From the NCBI GenBank assembly GCA_022545875.1, contig JAKEIF010000011.1, positions 1 through 23,399 of the forward strand: 23,399 nt of DNA, written 5' to 3'. Below are positions 7,031 through 15,232 of this stretch, one piece after another (the stretch's first letter is position 1; each line of letters starts with the position of its first letter). The notes beneath the pieces are model-generated. The model saw only the letters and a program-made list of their open reading frames with translations. It was not told the DNA's origin and ran no database searches. The stretch comes from Nitrososphaera sp. Lineage in GTDB: Archaea; Thermoproteota; Nitrososphaeria; Nitrososphaerales; Nitrososphaeraceae. The position numbers and the translations under genes were made by a program.

Positions 7031-7909
7031 ATGGAGCCTGCTGGCCACTCGGACAGCTACGACCCGAACCTCATGGAGAGGCTCCTCTTCAAAGTTGCGA
7101 AGAAGTGGGTAGCTGGCCACAGCGCTGACGAAGCCATTGCCGCAGCCAAAGACGCCAATGCAAAAGGCATGGCGGCCATCCTAAATTTTCTGGGCGAGGA
7201 AACTAGCAAGCAGGATGAGGTGGAAAGCATAGTCGACGAATATTTGTCCGTAATAGAAAGAATAGGGGCTGAAAAGATCAGGGGCTGCGTATCTGTAAAG
7301 CCGACCCAGCTGGGGCTTGCGATCGACTATGAAATGTGCCTTGCAAACTATCGCCGGCTTGCCGCAAGGGCAAGTGAGCTTGGCCAGTTCATGTGGATAG
7401 ACATGGAATCCGTCAAGTTCACCGAAGATACCATCGCCATCTACCTTGAGCTATTCAAGCGGCATAAAATGATCGGAGTCGCCATGCAGTCATACCTCCG
7501 GCGTTCTGCCAGCGACTTGTTGCACGTCCTTGAGAACGGAGGCATGGTACGGCTCGTCAAAGGCGCATACCACGAGCCTGAAGAGCATGCATTTCAAACA
7601 AGGGATGAAGTTGACGCCAACTATTCAAAGCTGATGAAGATGCTGCACGAATCCGCCAACTTTTTTGCGGTTGCCACGCATGACTCAAAACTCATCGACG
7701 AAGCAATTTCATTTTCAAATGGCTCGCAGTTTGAGTTCCAGCTCTTGATGGGAATCCGCGACGAGCTAAAGCGCGACCTTGTCGAAAAGGGATTCTCTGT
7801 TTCAGAGTATATACCATATGGAGCGCAATGGCTCCCGTACTCTGTGCGGAGGCTGAGGGAGCGAAAAAGAAACCTGCTCTTGCTGGCGCGGTCTCTGGTC
7901 CAAGACTAG
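7031..7909 (+). CDS. Proline dehydrogenase
   Basis: This enzyme oxidises proline to 1-pyrroline-5-carboxylate with FAD. The 292-residue monofunctional form lacks the extra domains of bacterial PutA. Key motifs are VSVKPTQLGL in the first strand, the MESVKFTEDTI helix start, RLVKGAYHEPEEHAF (active-site strand), ATHDSKLI, EFQLLMGIRDELKRDLVEKG, and the C-terminal YIPYGAQWLPYSVRRLRER, whose two arginines bind the proline carboxylate. The ATG at 7031 has a CTTATC box (7001-7006) about 27 bp upstream, which suggests a leaderless mRNA. It converges with the P5C dehydrogenase gene, which performs the next step. The two end in the same CTAG. Confidence 0.93.
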   Translation: MEPAGHSDSYDPNLMERLLFKVAKKWVAGHSADEAIAAAKDANAKGMAAILNFLGEETSKQDEVESIVDEYLSVIERIGAEKIRGCVSVKPTQLGLAIDYEMCLANYRRLAARASELGQFMWIDMESVKFTEDTIAIYLELFKRHKMIGVAMQSYLRRSASDLLHVLENGGMVRLVKGAYHEPEEHAFQTRDEVDANYSKLMKMLHESANFFAVATHDSKLIDEAISFSNGSQFEFQLLMGIRDELKRDLVEKGFSVSEYIPYGAQWLPYSVRRLRERKRNLLLLARSLVQD

Positions 7910-9477
7910 TCCTGTGCCACTGTCTGGCTCTGCTCTCTCATAAACTGCGTAAGATAATGAGGTCCGCCTGTACCCTTTCCTGTCGTGCCCGAATCCTTCC
8001 AGCCGCCAAAGGGCTGGCAGCCGACCATCGCTCCGGTAGTCGCGCTGGCCTGCCTGTTTACGTAAACGACGCCGGCTTCGATGCGGTCCAGAAACTCCTG
8101 TATCTCGCCCTGCTTTCCGGTAAATATGCCGGCGGTCAAACCATAGTCCACCTCATTTGCCATTTCGACAGCATCGCCAAATTCTTCAAAATCGGCCACG
8201 CACAAGATGGGGACAAACATCTCTTCCTTGAAAAGCCGGTGGTTCCTTGGAAGACCTGAGACAATGGTCGGCTCGACGTAGTAGCCATGTTTCAGCTCGC
8301 CATCCTTTTTCACGGATCCGCCGGCCAGAACCTTGCCTTCCTTTGCGGCAATCCTTGCGTACTTTTGGTAATTTCTGTAAGCGTCCTTGTTGGCAAGCGG
8401 GCCCACGTAGGTATTTTGTTCCAGAGGATTTCCAACCGGCAGGTTCTTTGTTTTTTCGACAAGCTTTTGCAGGAATTCATTTTTCACCCTCTTGTGCACG
8501 TAGACTCTAGAGCAAGCGCTGCACTTTTGGCCAGAGTAGCCAAATGCGGCCTTCATTACTGCTTCGGCTGCCTTGTTAACGTCTGCAGTCTCTGTGACTA
8601 TTGCAGGGTTTTTCCCGCCAAGCTCTGCGATCAAGGGCCTTGGCCGGGCGATGCTGAACTGCTTTGACATTCCGTAGCCAACTTCTCGAGAGCCGGTGAA
8701 CACGATTCCAGAGACATCCTTGTTAGACACGAGCTCGCGTCCGACCTTGCTCCCGGAGCCAATGACTAGGTTGAGGACTCCATCTGGAAGCCCCGCCTGC
8801 TTCATTATTTCCACAAATTTGGAAGCAATAATAGGCGTGTTGCTTGACGGCTTGAGCACCACGGTGTTGCCGGTGATTAATGCGCCGGTGCTCATTCCGA
8901 CCAGAATAGCAGCAGGGAAATTAAACGGCGCAACCACGCCCCAGACCCCGTAGGGCTTCATGACACTCTTGCTTTTTTCGTTCGGAGAAGCGCTCTTCAT
9001 GGGCGTTTCATAGCCATTATTTCGCTCCATTTCTTCGGCATAGTAGCGCACAAAGTCTATCGCCTCGTCTACGTCCGCAATCGCTTCGTACCGGTTCTTG
9101 CCATTTTCGTATGACACAAGAGCAGCAAGCTCGAACTTTCTTTCGCTCATAAGGTCTGCGGCCGACTTCATGATCCTGACGCGCTCGTGATAGCCTAGCC
9201 TTGACCATCTCTCAAACGCCTTTTTGGCTGCAGCGACTGCCTGCTTAGTGTGCCGGCTATCTCCTGCAGGGAGCCTGGCGAGCAGGAGCCTCGTGTCAAT
9301 CGGCGAGTACTGGGGAACTGTTTGAGAGGTCCATACCTTCTTCCCTCCGATTATCATGGGGTACTTGATCCCAAATTCCGACCTGACCAGCTCCAGCGCC
9401 TTGGCATAGCTGTCGTGGAATTCTCCTTCGGCCCTTTCAGTCATGAACCTGCGCAGGGTATCTTCGTTCTCAAACAT
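7906..9477 (-). CDS. 1-pyrroline-5-carboxylate dehydrogenase
   Basis: This NAD-dependent aldehyde dehydrogenase of 523 residues oxidises glutamate semialdehyde/P5C to glutamate. It has the NAD-binding stretch FNFPAAILVGMSTGALITGNTVVLKPS, the VFTGSREVG turn, the general base in LIAELGGKN (E285) and the catalytic Cys319 in GQKCSA. The C-terminal GGWKDSGTTGKGTGGPHYLTQFMREQSQTV is characteristic of the P5CDH branch rather than other ALDHs. The N-terminal about 45 residues with MIIGG also match this branch. The ATG at 9477 has a TTTTTAACC box 28 bp upstream. With ProDH on the other strand it gives a complete proline-to-glutamate route. Confidence 0.93.
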   Translation of the reverse strand: MFENEDTLRRFMTERAEGEFHDSYAKALELVRSEFGIKYPMIIGGKKVWTSQTVPQYSPIDTRLLLARLPAGDSRHTKQAVAAAKKAFERWSRLGYHERVRIMKSAADLMSERKFELAALVSYENGKNRYEAIADVDEAIDFVRYYAEEMERNNGYETPMKSASPNEKSKSVMKPYGVWGVVAPFNFPAAILVGMSTGALITGNTVVLKPSSNTPIIASKFVEIMKQAGLPDGVLNLVIGSGSKVGRELVSNKDVSGIVFTGSREVGYGMSKQFSIARPRPLIAELGGKNPAIVTETADVNKAAEAVMKAAFGYSGQKCSACSRVYVHKRVKNEFLQKLVEKTKNLPVGNPLEQNTYVGPLANKDAYRNYQKYARIAAKEGKVLAGGSVKKDGELKHGYYVEPTIVSGLPRNHRLFKEEMFVPILCVADFEEFGDAVEMANEVDYGLTAGIFTGKQGEIQEFLDRIEAGVVYVNRQASATTGAMVGCQPFGGWKDSGTTGKGTGGPHYLTQFMREQSQTVAQD

Positions 9478-9500
9478 CCTGAGAATAGTAGCCCTAGAAG

Positions 9501-9509
9501 GTTAAAAAT
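9501..9509 (-). promoter_or_regulatory. TATA box for the P5C dehydrogenase gene
   Basis: Minus-strand TTTTTAACC, centred 28 bp before the ATG at 9477. It lies in a 33-bp gap between two divergent start codons (9477 and 9511), so the plus-strand gene's promoter would have to lie inside the P5CDH coding region. Confidence 0.5.
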
Positions 9510-9510
9510 C

Positions 9511-9783
9511 ATGATGGCAACACACAGAAAAGAATACAAGGTACTGACACGAAGTAACCTAGCCGTGAGCGCTACAAGCAACAAGTCGCGCATCCTGCTG
9601 TTGATGATGATGGTAATTGCCCTGGTCTTTTTCATCAGCAGCTTTCTTGCAGCCTCGTTCAGCAACTCTCCGACAACCACTACCACTGCCGTCTCGGGCA
9701 CCCCAGAGCAGGGACCTGGCAGCAATTGCATCTTGGTACGCACAGCTGAAGGTCACTTTTTCGCAGACTGCATGTTCAACTAG
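9511..9783 (+). CDS. Small single-pass membrane protein
   Basis: This 90-residue protein has a basic cytoplasmic N-terminus (about 1-28), one strong membrane segment with LLLMMMVIALVFFISSFLAA, and an outside part with a TTTTT run, NCILV and DCMFN. The two cysteines could form a disulfide. A longer frame opening at 9250 lies antisense to P5CDH and was not used; the ATG at 9511 is the first plausible start between the divergent genes. The last codons overlap the 3' end of the next, convergent gene by 8 bp. I do not recognise a family. Confidence 0.55.
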   Translation: MMATHRKEYKVLTRSNLAVSATSNKSRILLLMMMVIALVFFISSFLAASFSNSPTTTTTAVSGTPEQGPGSNCILVRTAEGHFFADCMFN

Positions 9784-11791
9784 CCCTTAGTCTCCTGTAG
9801 GCTAGCGCAGCCGCCACAGCAAGAGCTGCGATTGCAGAGACTACAGGAAATTCTGGCACCACGCTTGTTCCCTGAATTGTGAGCTCTTGCAAATTGTGAT
9901 CGTGGCTTACTCGGATGACTGAATGGGTTTGGTTCTCTGACATTGTGAACTCTTCATTCATTGCGCCGTCAAGTGTCACTGCAAACTGTCCAGAGAGAAG
10001 TTCCTTTGGTATGGCAAGCTCCGACATGCCTGCAGTCCCCTGTATCCCTTCCAGCTGAATATTGATCTTTTTCGCCGGCTGGTCTAAGCTTGCGTCAATT
10101 ACCCGTGAATTGGTGTGCAGCCCGACGCGGTAGATGGTGCCATTGTGATCCAAACTGATCGTTCCCTGCCTTGAAAGCGCGATCTCGACAGGCGGTTGTA
10201 GGGACCTTTGCGCGATTACGGTTCCAGTAATTGTAGAGCTCGCGACCTTATCCAGAGTTACGTTCATGCTGCTATCCACTTGAGCAGTCACAGTTTCATA
10301 GCCGGCGGCCGCAATAACCACTTCATCGTACAGCGATTCTCCGGCTTCAGCATTTACTGGTGCTCTCAAAATAAACTTCCCATCAGTTCCGGAGGCGACG
10401 GCAAATGCATCGGGTCTTGAAAAGACGCTGGCAAACCCTGGAATGACGGATGCATTTTCTATCGGCAATCCGGCGGGGTCCCTGACAGAGCCCTCTATTG
10501 AAATGATATCAGTGAATTCCAGAGGGATCTCTGCTGTGGTCTTGCCGGGACTCAGCTCTACAGAATTTGAAATTGGCACGTCTCCAATCGAGGCTGTCGC
10601 AATATACGTGCCGTTAGCCAGTCCATGATCTATGACAAACCTGCCGTCAGCATCCGAAGTGGTCTCCGCCATGCTTCCGGCAAGAAATTCTTTGATGCTG
10701 TCGGTCTGAGCAGCCTCTTTTTCTATGGCAAGGATTCTCGCACCAGTCACCGCATCGCCATTTGCATCAACTACTCTTCCTTCAATGATACTGGAATTCT
10801 GTAGCACAAAATTAACCGCTTCATTCGCAGGCACCGTCAGGTTGGCATTGTAAGCGGAATATCCCCGGCCAAAGATTGATGGGACGATAAGGTCGTACTG
10901 CCCCGGCGCAAGATCATTTTCCAATGTATAATTTCCGTTTGTGTCTGTAATGGCAACAGACTTGACGTCATCGCTGTTCTGGCCAAAGGCCAGTATAGCA
11001 ATTCCTGAAACCGGGTCGCCTCCGGTATTTGTAACTCTTCCAGATACAACATCTGATTTCTGCAATGGAATGTTGAGTACGGTAAGCTTACCCTGTTCGA
11101 GCTTTACCGTCGACGCAAAAGAGACGTATCCGGCATTCTCGACCGTGATAAACGGCGGCACCCTGCTCTCACTCGGCAGGTTGATTTCGCCATATAGATC
11201 CTGCAGCTTGGTGAGATTTGCCACCGGAGGCTTGAACGCATGGATTTGGTGGGCGCCGGTCTTGAGCCCGGTGTCAAGTACAAAGACGCCATCGTCCATC
11301 GTGACATCGTAATTGCTAGAGTGCCTGTTACCGACTGCAACGATTATGCCGGGAATAGGCTTTCCTTCCTGATCGGTGACTCTTCCTGTAAGCACCGCTG
11401 AAGGCTGCAGATAGACTGTGACATTTTGTGATGTGCGCATGCCATCGACTGTAATTGCTGCAGGCCCACCGGTCGCTACGTACCCGGGAGCAAACACGCT
11501 AGCGTTGTAAATTCCGGGAGCAAATGGTGCACTGATTTCGAACCGGCCTTCTTCACCGGTTGAAACCCGATAGGCAGACGAGGCTAGCAGCCTTTGCGCC
11601 GCCTCTACCATTTTGTCAATGTTTGACGGAGTGCCCCCGGCTCGCAACAGCTGTTGTAGTTCTCTGGCGTCCCGGTCGGCAATTACTACTAGCGCATTGC
11701 TTACAGGGATTCCTTCCATCTGCCCGTTGGCCGGCAGTATGACGGAGCAGAGGATTGCTAGCGCTAGGACGCCAACTGCGGGGCGGTTCAA
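9776..11791 (-). CDS. Secreted carboxypeptidase-regulatory-like repeat protein with PEF-type tail
   Basis: This 671-residue protein has a signal peptide (NRPAVGVLALAILCSVILPANGQ). It is followed by a series of carboxypeptidase-D regulatory-like beta-sandwich repeats, visible by the G-x-V-x-D-x-x-G-x-P-(I/V)-x-G step at about 136 (TGRVTDQEGKPIPG), 250 (SGRVTNTGGDPVSG), 337 (EGRVVDANGDAVTG) and 433 (EGSVRDPAGLPIEN). The first domain carries an unusual helical insert at about 38-75 (RDARELQQLLRAGG onward). A last domain has GTVIAQRSLQPP. The C-terminus is VVPEFP at about 644-649, a hydrophobic helix and RRLRAS, an archaeosortase-type sorting tail. The start is TTG; a TTATAAGC box 26 bp upstream supports it. 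Probably a cell-surface adhesive or structural protein. Confidence 0.85.
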   Translation of the reverse strand: MNRPAVGVLALAILCSVILPANGQMEGIPVSNALVVIADRDARELQQLLRAGGTPSNIDKMVEAAQRLLASSAYRVSTGEEGRFEISAPFAPGIYNASVFAPGYVATGGPAAITVDGMRTSQNVTVYLQPSAVLTGRVTDQEGKPIPGIIVAVGNRHSSNYDVTMDDGVFVLDTGLKTGAHQIHAFKPPVANLTKLQDLYGEINLPSESRVPPFITVENAGYVSFASTVKLEQGKLTVLNIPLQKSDVVSGRVTNTGGDPVSGIAILAFGQNSDDVKSVAITDTNGNYTLENDLAPGQYDLIVPSIFGRGYSAYNANLTVPANEAVNFVLQNSSIIEGRVVDANGDAVTGARILAIEKEAAQTDSIKEFLAGSMAETTSDADGRFVIDHGLANGTYIATASIGDVPISNSVELSPGKTTAEIPLEFTDIISIEGSVRDPAGLPIENASVIPGFASVFSRPDAFAVASGTDGKFILRAPVNAEAGESLYDEVVIAAAGYETVTAQVDSSMNVTLDKVASSTITGTVIAQRSLQPPVEIALSRQGTISLDHNGTIYRVGLHTNSRVIDASLDQPAKKINIQLEGIQGTAGMSELAIPKELLSGQFAVTLDGAMNEEFTMSENQTHSVIRVSHDHNLQELTIQGTSVVPEFPVVSAIAALAVAAALAYRRLRAS

Positions 11792-11813
11792 CTTGAATGA
11801 GAGCGTGCCGCCG

Positions 11814-11821
11814 CTTATAAT
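11814..11821 (-). promoter_or_regulatory. TATA box for the carboxypeptidase-regulatory-repeat gene
   Basis: Minus-strand ATTATAAG, centred 26 bp before the TTG at 11791. This is the canonical distance for a leaderless archaeal transcript. Confidence 0.6.
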
Positions 11822-11887
11822 CGAGCTCGAACAATCTTCTAAAATGAAAACTAGTACGCGGCGGCATTTGTCGAACAGCGGAGGTGC

Positions 11888-14509
11888 TTATCCGGCGCAG
11901 CCGCTGCAGATTACCTTGCTCTTGATAAGTCCCTTCTTTTGAGAGCAATCACTGCACACTTTTCTATTGCACGTGCTGCAGGTTCCGCTGTGGACAGAAC
12001 ACGCGTTTGACCTGCATATCTCGCACTTGATGTGATGAGCCGCGCAAAAAGTAGAGTCGCATATGTGGCATATCGAGCGGTGCTCAAGGCATGCCGGCTC
12101 AAGACAGATTTTGCAATACGCTAGATGAGCGTTGCACAGCAGGCTGCCGCATGCGCACGTCCAGCCTTCCCTGAGCGCGATAGAGCAGGCGGAACATCTG
12201 CCCCAGGTCCCGATCCCGGTGTGTGAGCTCCAAGCGACATCGCCATAGTGCTCCTTGCCTTCATTGACTATTATTCTTGCCCTGTATACTACTTCGACAA
12301 GCCATCCGGTAATGCGAAATCCGGTCTTGCTCTTTATGTTGTTCAGTGCTTCATGGAATTTCTCCTCTTCCTGTTCTTTGATCTCTACGAGCTTGTCTTC
12401 GAGGTCCTTCTTGTTTGTGTGGAGCTGCTCTATCCTCCTCCTCGTTGTAAGGATCTTTTGGTTCTTTGTATCGATCTTGTTTTCCGCTGAGATGAGTCGA
12501 GCCTTGAGGCCCTTTCTCTTCTTGCTTTCCTTCTTTAGGTCCTTGTAGATTTTTTCATATTCCTTTGCGGCGTCAATGTCTGAATTGATCGTCTTGTGGA
12601 GCGATGCGACAGTTGCCTCAATGTCGGCGATCTTGGCCTTGGGCTTGGCAGATTTTGCAGAGATGTATTCCTTTCTCTTTTCCTCGATTAGAATGTCAAA
12701 CGTATTTGCAAGGCCTCTTTCAATTTCGGCGACTGTCTTTTGAAGCCCTCCCTTCCATTGTGTTGCTTCCTCCCTCAGTTCAGCAGGGATGTCTCTGCGC
12801 GCCACTATCGAATGCTCCTTTGGGAGCTCTATCAGCCTGCCGCCAAAAGCTGCAACTTCAACGAACTTGTCAAGCGATTGCTTTGCATAACTCTTTTCAA
12901 AGACAGACGCGCTCAGCTCAAATATCGGGTAGAATCTTTCCTGCTGCTCGACAGAGAGAATTTTGAGCGACATCACGTTGCTGCCCAGCTTGATAAAGCT
13001 AGAGAGGTTTGGCGGCTCAAACTTTTTTGCGAGCATGAGAAAAGTCTCGTCGCTGACTGCTGAAATAATTTCGGGCCTTTCCCGCTCCTCAATCTCGATC
13101 GGAGATTCTGCAGACTCTTCCTCCTCGGGCTGTTCTGCAGAGGCTTCGGCAACCTTCTGCTGCCTTGGCGGCTCTACGGCTTTTAGCGAGGACATGAGCG
13201 CCGCGATTTCGCTATCCTCAAGCGGGCCTCTGTGGTATGACAGCGTCCACCTTGATTTTACTACCGACTTGAACTTTGGATCAAAAACGTTGCAATAGAA
13301 TTCTCCGGGTCCAAGCCTTGAAATTTCCTGCTCTGCGTAAGAATCGAGCTCTAGGCCTACGCTTACGCGCTGGATGTCGCGCTGGGCTCCCAGCCGGCCG
13401 ATAAACCGCACGTTTGCGTTAGAGATTACCTTGTAGTCAAGGTCGACGGCGTTCTGGCTTGCAAGAATCATCCCCAGCCCAAAAGCCCTGGCCTGCTTGA
13501 TAAGCAGCAAGAGCAGCTTCTTTGAAGGAGGTTCCCTGACCGGCGGGCAGTACCCCGCTATTTCGTCAAAGTAAAGTAGGTAGCGAAGCGTCTGCGCGCT
13601 GCCCTGCTTTATCAGCCACTGGAATAACCGCTGCAGCACAAGCTCGACAAAGAGGTGCTTTTCCTGCTCTGACTGGATGTTCCGGAGATCGAGCACATTG
13701 ATAGACGGGCTGCCGAAAAGCTCAGAGAAGTCAATCGACTCTGCAGATGACCATGACCTCAATTTGGGGTCGGAGATTAGCAGGTTTATCTTTGTTGCAA
13801 GGTCCTTTCTTTCCTTGTCAGAGACGACCTTTGAAACGGGGAGCGAGCCTATTGACCGAAATGATGGGCTCTCTATGCTGCGAATGAGTTCGCTGACCGT
13901 CAGGCTCTGGCCCGCCTTCCACGCGTTTTCGAGAATTGCAGAGACGAACGTGATCTCTTTTCTGTCGTCCTCGCTATAGCCTGCCAGGCGCAGGAGGTTA
14001 AACGAGGTGAGGTCCAAGAGATCAGCTGCTGAGGCAATGTCCTCGCTCAGCAGCCTGTTAAAGTCGTCAGGAGCAGAGAGGTCGGGTGAAATTCCAACCG
14101 CCAAGCCGGAAGCTGACTTGGGCGTGAATATCCGCACCGTAACTTTTTCCAATTTTTCGGCAGAGCCGGGCGCAACCTTGAACTCTGCCGCCTTGCCAAG
14201 GTAATGCTTCTGGAGGTTTTCTGCGTGCTTTGCTCTGTCGATTTTCATCGCGTCGGCCTCCCTCCCTGACCAATCTGAAAAATCAAAATGCGCCGATCTG
14301 AACGCCAGGTTCCCGATGTCCCCCTTTGGATCGATTGCAAAAGTGGGGATGCCTTGCAGGGCAGCCTCTTCTACAAGCACCTTGGACAGGACGGTCTTGC
14401 CCGAACCGGTGGCGCCGAGGATTATTGCGTGCTTTGTCAGCGACGCGCGGTCCACCTCAAACTTTACACCGTCAATTGTCTGCCCGACGTGAAACTTGGC
14501 AGTGTTCAT
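11888..14509 (-). CDS. HerA-type ATPase fused to coiled coil and tandem zinc-knuckle array
   Basis: This 873-residue protein has three parts. Residues about 1-420 are a HerA/FtsK-fold ATPase: Walker A GATGSGKT at 32-39, the FAIDPKGD strand at 57-64, Walker B LLYFDE at 311-316, and the sensor stretch ILASQNAVDLDYKVISNANVRF at 348-369. HerA family members are hexameric DNA translocases. An acidic linker (about 455-475) leads to a long charged coiled coil at about 590-735. The C-terminus (772-873) is extremely Cys/His rich. It includes a 15-residue unit CxxC-x4-CxxH-x3 repeated at 799, 814, 829 and 844, with a variant unit at 784 and single CxxC pairs at 772 and near the end. No NurA nuclease gene is adjacent, so this is not the classical HerA-NurA pair. 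The ATG is at 14509. It lies 51 bp downstream of the riboflavin operon on the same strand. Confidence 0.88.
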   Translation of the reverse strand: MNTAKFHVGQTIDGVKFEVDRASLTKHAIILGATGSGKTVLSKVLVEEAALQGIPTFAIDPKGDIGNLAFRSAHFDFSDWSGREADAMKIDRAKHAENLQKHYLGKAAEFKVAPGSAEKLEKVTVRIFTPKSASGLAVGISPDLSAPDDFNRLLSEDIASAADLLDLTSFNLLRLAGYSEDDRKEITFVSAILENAWKAGQSLTVSELIRSIESPSFRSIGSLPVSKVVSDKERKDLATKINLLISDPKLRSWSSAESIDFSELFGSPSINVLDLRNIQSEQEKHLFVELVLQRLFQWLIKQGSAQTLRYLLYFDEIAGYCPPVREPPSKKLLLLLIKQARAFGLGMILASQNAVDLDYKVISNANVRFIGRLGAQRDIQRVSVGLELDSYAEQEISRLGPGEFYCNVFDPKFKSVVKSRWTLSYHRGPLEDSEIAALMSSLKAVEPPRQQKVAEASAEQPEEEESAESPIEIEERERPEIISAVSDETFLMLAKKFEPPNLSSFIKLGSNVMSLKILSVEQQERFYPIFELSASVFEKSYAKQSLDKFVEVAAFGGRLIELPKEHSIVARRDIPAELREEATQWKGGLQKTVAEIERGLANTFDILIEEKRKEYISAKSAKPKAKIADIEATVASLHKTINSDIDAAKEYEKIYKDLKKESKKRKGLKARLISAENKIDTKNQKILTTRRRIEQLHTNKKDLEDKLVEIKEQEEEKFHEALNNIKSKTGFRITGWLVEVVYRARIIVNEGKEHYGDVAWSSHTGIGTWGRCSACSIALREGWTCACGSLLCNAHLAYCKICLEPACLEHRSICHICDSTFCAAHHIKCEICRSNACSVHSGTCSTCNRKVCSDCSQKKGLIKSKVICSGCAG
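11936..12160 (-). repeat. Tandem 45-bp (15-residue) zinc-knuckle repeats inside the HerA-like gene
   Basis: Five consecutive 15-residue units, residues 784-858. Units 2-4 follow CxxC-x4-CxxH-x3 exactly (CKIC/CLEH, CHIC/CAAH, CEIC/CSVH). Unit 5 ends in CxxC instead of CxxH (CSTC/CSDC). Unit 1 has TCAC/CNAH. No residue is inserted or lost between units. This is protein-level repetition; the DNA copies are diverged. Confidence 0.85.
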
Positions 14510-14560
14510 CTGATGCAGAGTTGCATTATTACTGACGAGGTTAAAAAGTGCTGTGTGCCT

Positions 14561-15232
14561 CTAGGTTGGACGATAGCGCAGCACGAGCTCGCCCGATTTT
14601 TTACGCACGACGCGCTCTAGCCTTAGCTTGATGCCGTCGGATATCTGGTCGAAGCCATCCCCTTCGACAAGCGTTGTGGCAAGTCTGCCGCCTGCGATCT
14701 TTGGCGCGATTGTCACTGTCAGCTCGTCCACCATTCCAAGTCGCAAGAGCGACCAGTTGAGCTCTCCTCCACCTTCAACCAAGACCTTGTTCATCCCCAT
14801 GCTTTCTAGCGACAGGAATAGCTGCTTTAGGTCCACCCCGTGTGGCACTGCGACGTTATAGCCACTTCCTTCTTTGACGACAAGGACCTCAGTGCCAGTC
14901 TCCCTGATCTTGGCTATCTTTTCTTCCGGCGCTTGAGATGTGACTGCGACTATTGTCCTGACGCTTCTGGCGGTGCTAAGCACCTGGGATTCCAGGGGGA
15001 TCCTGCCCTTGCTGTCCACTACGATTCTCGCCGGGCTTTTTCCCTTTGCGAGCCTGACAGTGAGCCGGGGATCATCTCCCATGATGGTGGATATGCCCAC
15101 TACGATTGCATCGACTGAGGCCCTCAGCTTGTGCACCCTGATCAGGTCTTCTTTCGAGGATATTTTGGAATCACCAGCTGCGGTGGCTATCTTGCCATCG
15201 ACTGTCATCGCGCCATTGATAATCAGCTTCAA
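14561..15232 (-). CDS. arfC: 2,5-diamino-6-ribosylamino-pyrimidinone 5'-phosphate reductase (ArfC/RibD reductase domain)
   Basis: This 223-residue stand-alone RibD C-terminal (DHFR-like) domain reduces the ribosyl side chain of the riboflavin precursor to ribityl using NAD(P)H. The motifs are INGAMTVDGKIA, VGISTIMGDDPRLTVR (nucleotide binding), PARIVVDSKGRIP and the hallmark VLVEGGGELNWSLL. There is no N-terminal deaminase domain, as is normal in archaea. It is the last gene of the riboflavin operon. Its TTG start overlaps the TGA stop of the amidohydrolase gene (TTGA), which implies translational coupling. Confidence 0.92.
   Translation of the reverse strand: MKLIINGAMTVDGKIATAAGDSKISSKEDLIRVHKLRASVDAIVVGISTIMGDDPRLTVRLAKGKSPARIVVDSKGRIPLESQVLSTARSVRTIVAVTSQAPEEKIAKIRETGTEVLVVKEGSGYNVAVPHGVDLKQLFLSLESMGMNKVLVEGGGELNWSLLRLGMVDELTVTIAPKIAGGRLATTLVEGDGFDQISDGIKLRLERVVRKKSGELVLRYRPT

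Noticed and set aside
9250..9510. Plus-strand opening before the small membrane protein
   Set aside because: It is antisense to the well-supported P5C dehydrogenase gene and has no protein-like composition.
12604..12966. Long plus-strand open frames opposite the HerA-like gene and other minus-strand genes
   Set aside because: They are antisense to strongly supported genes and show no recognisable domains, signals or promoters.
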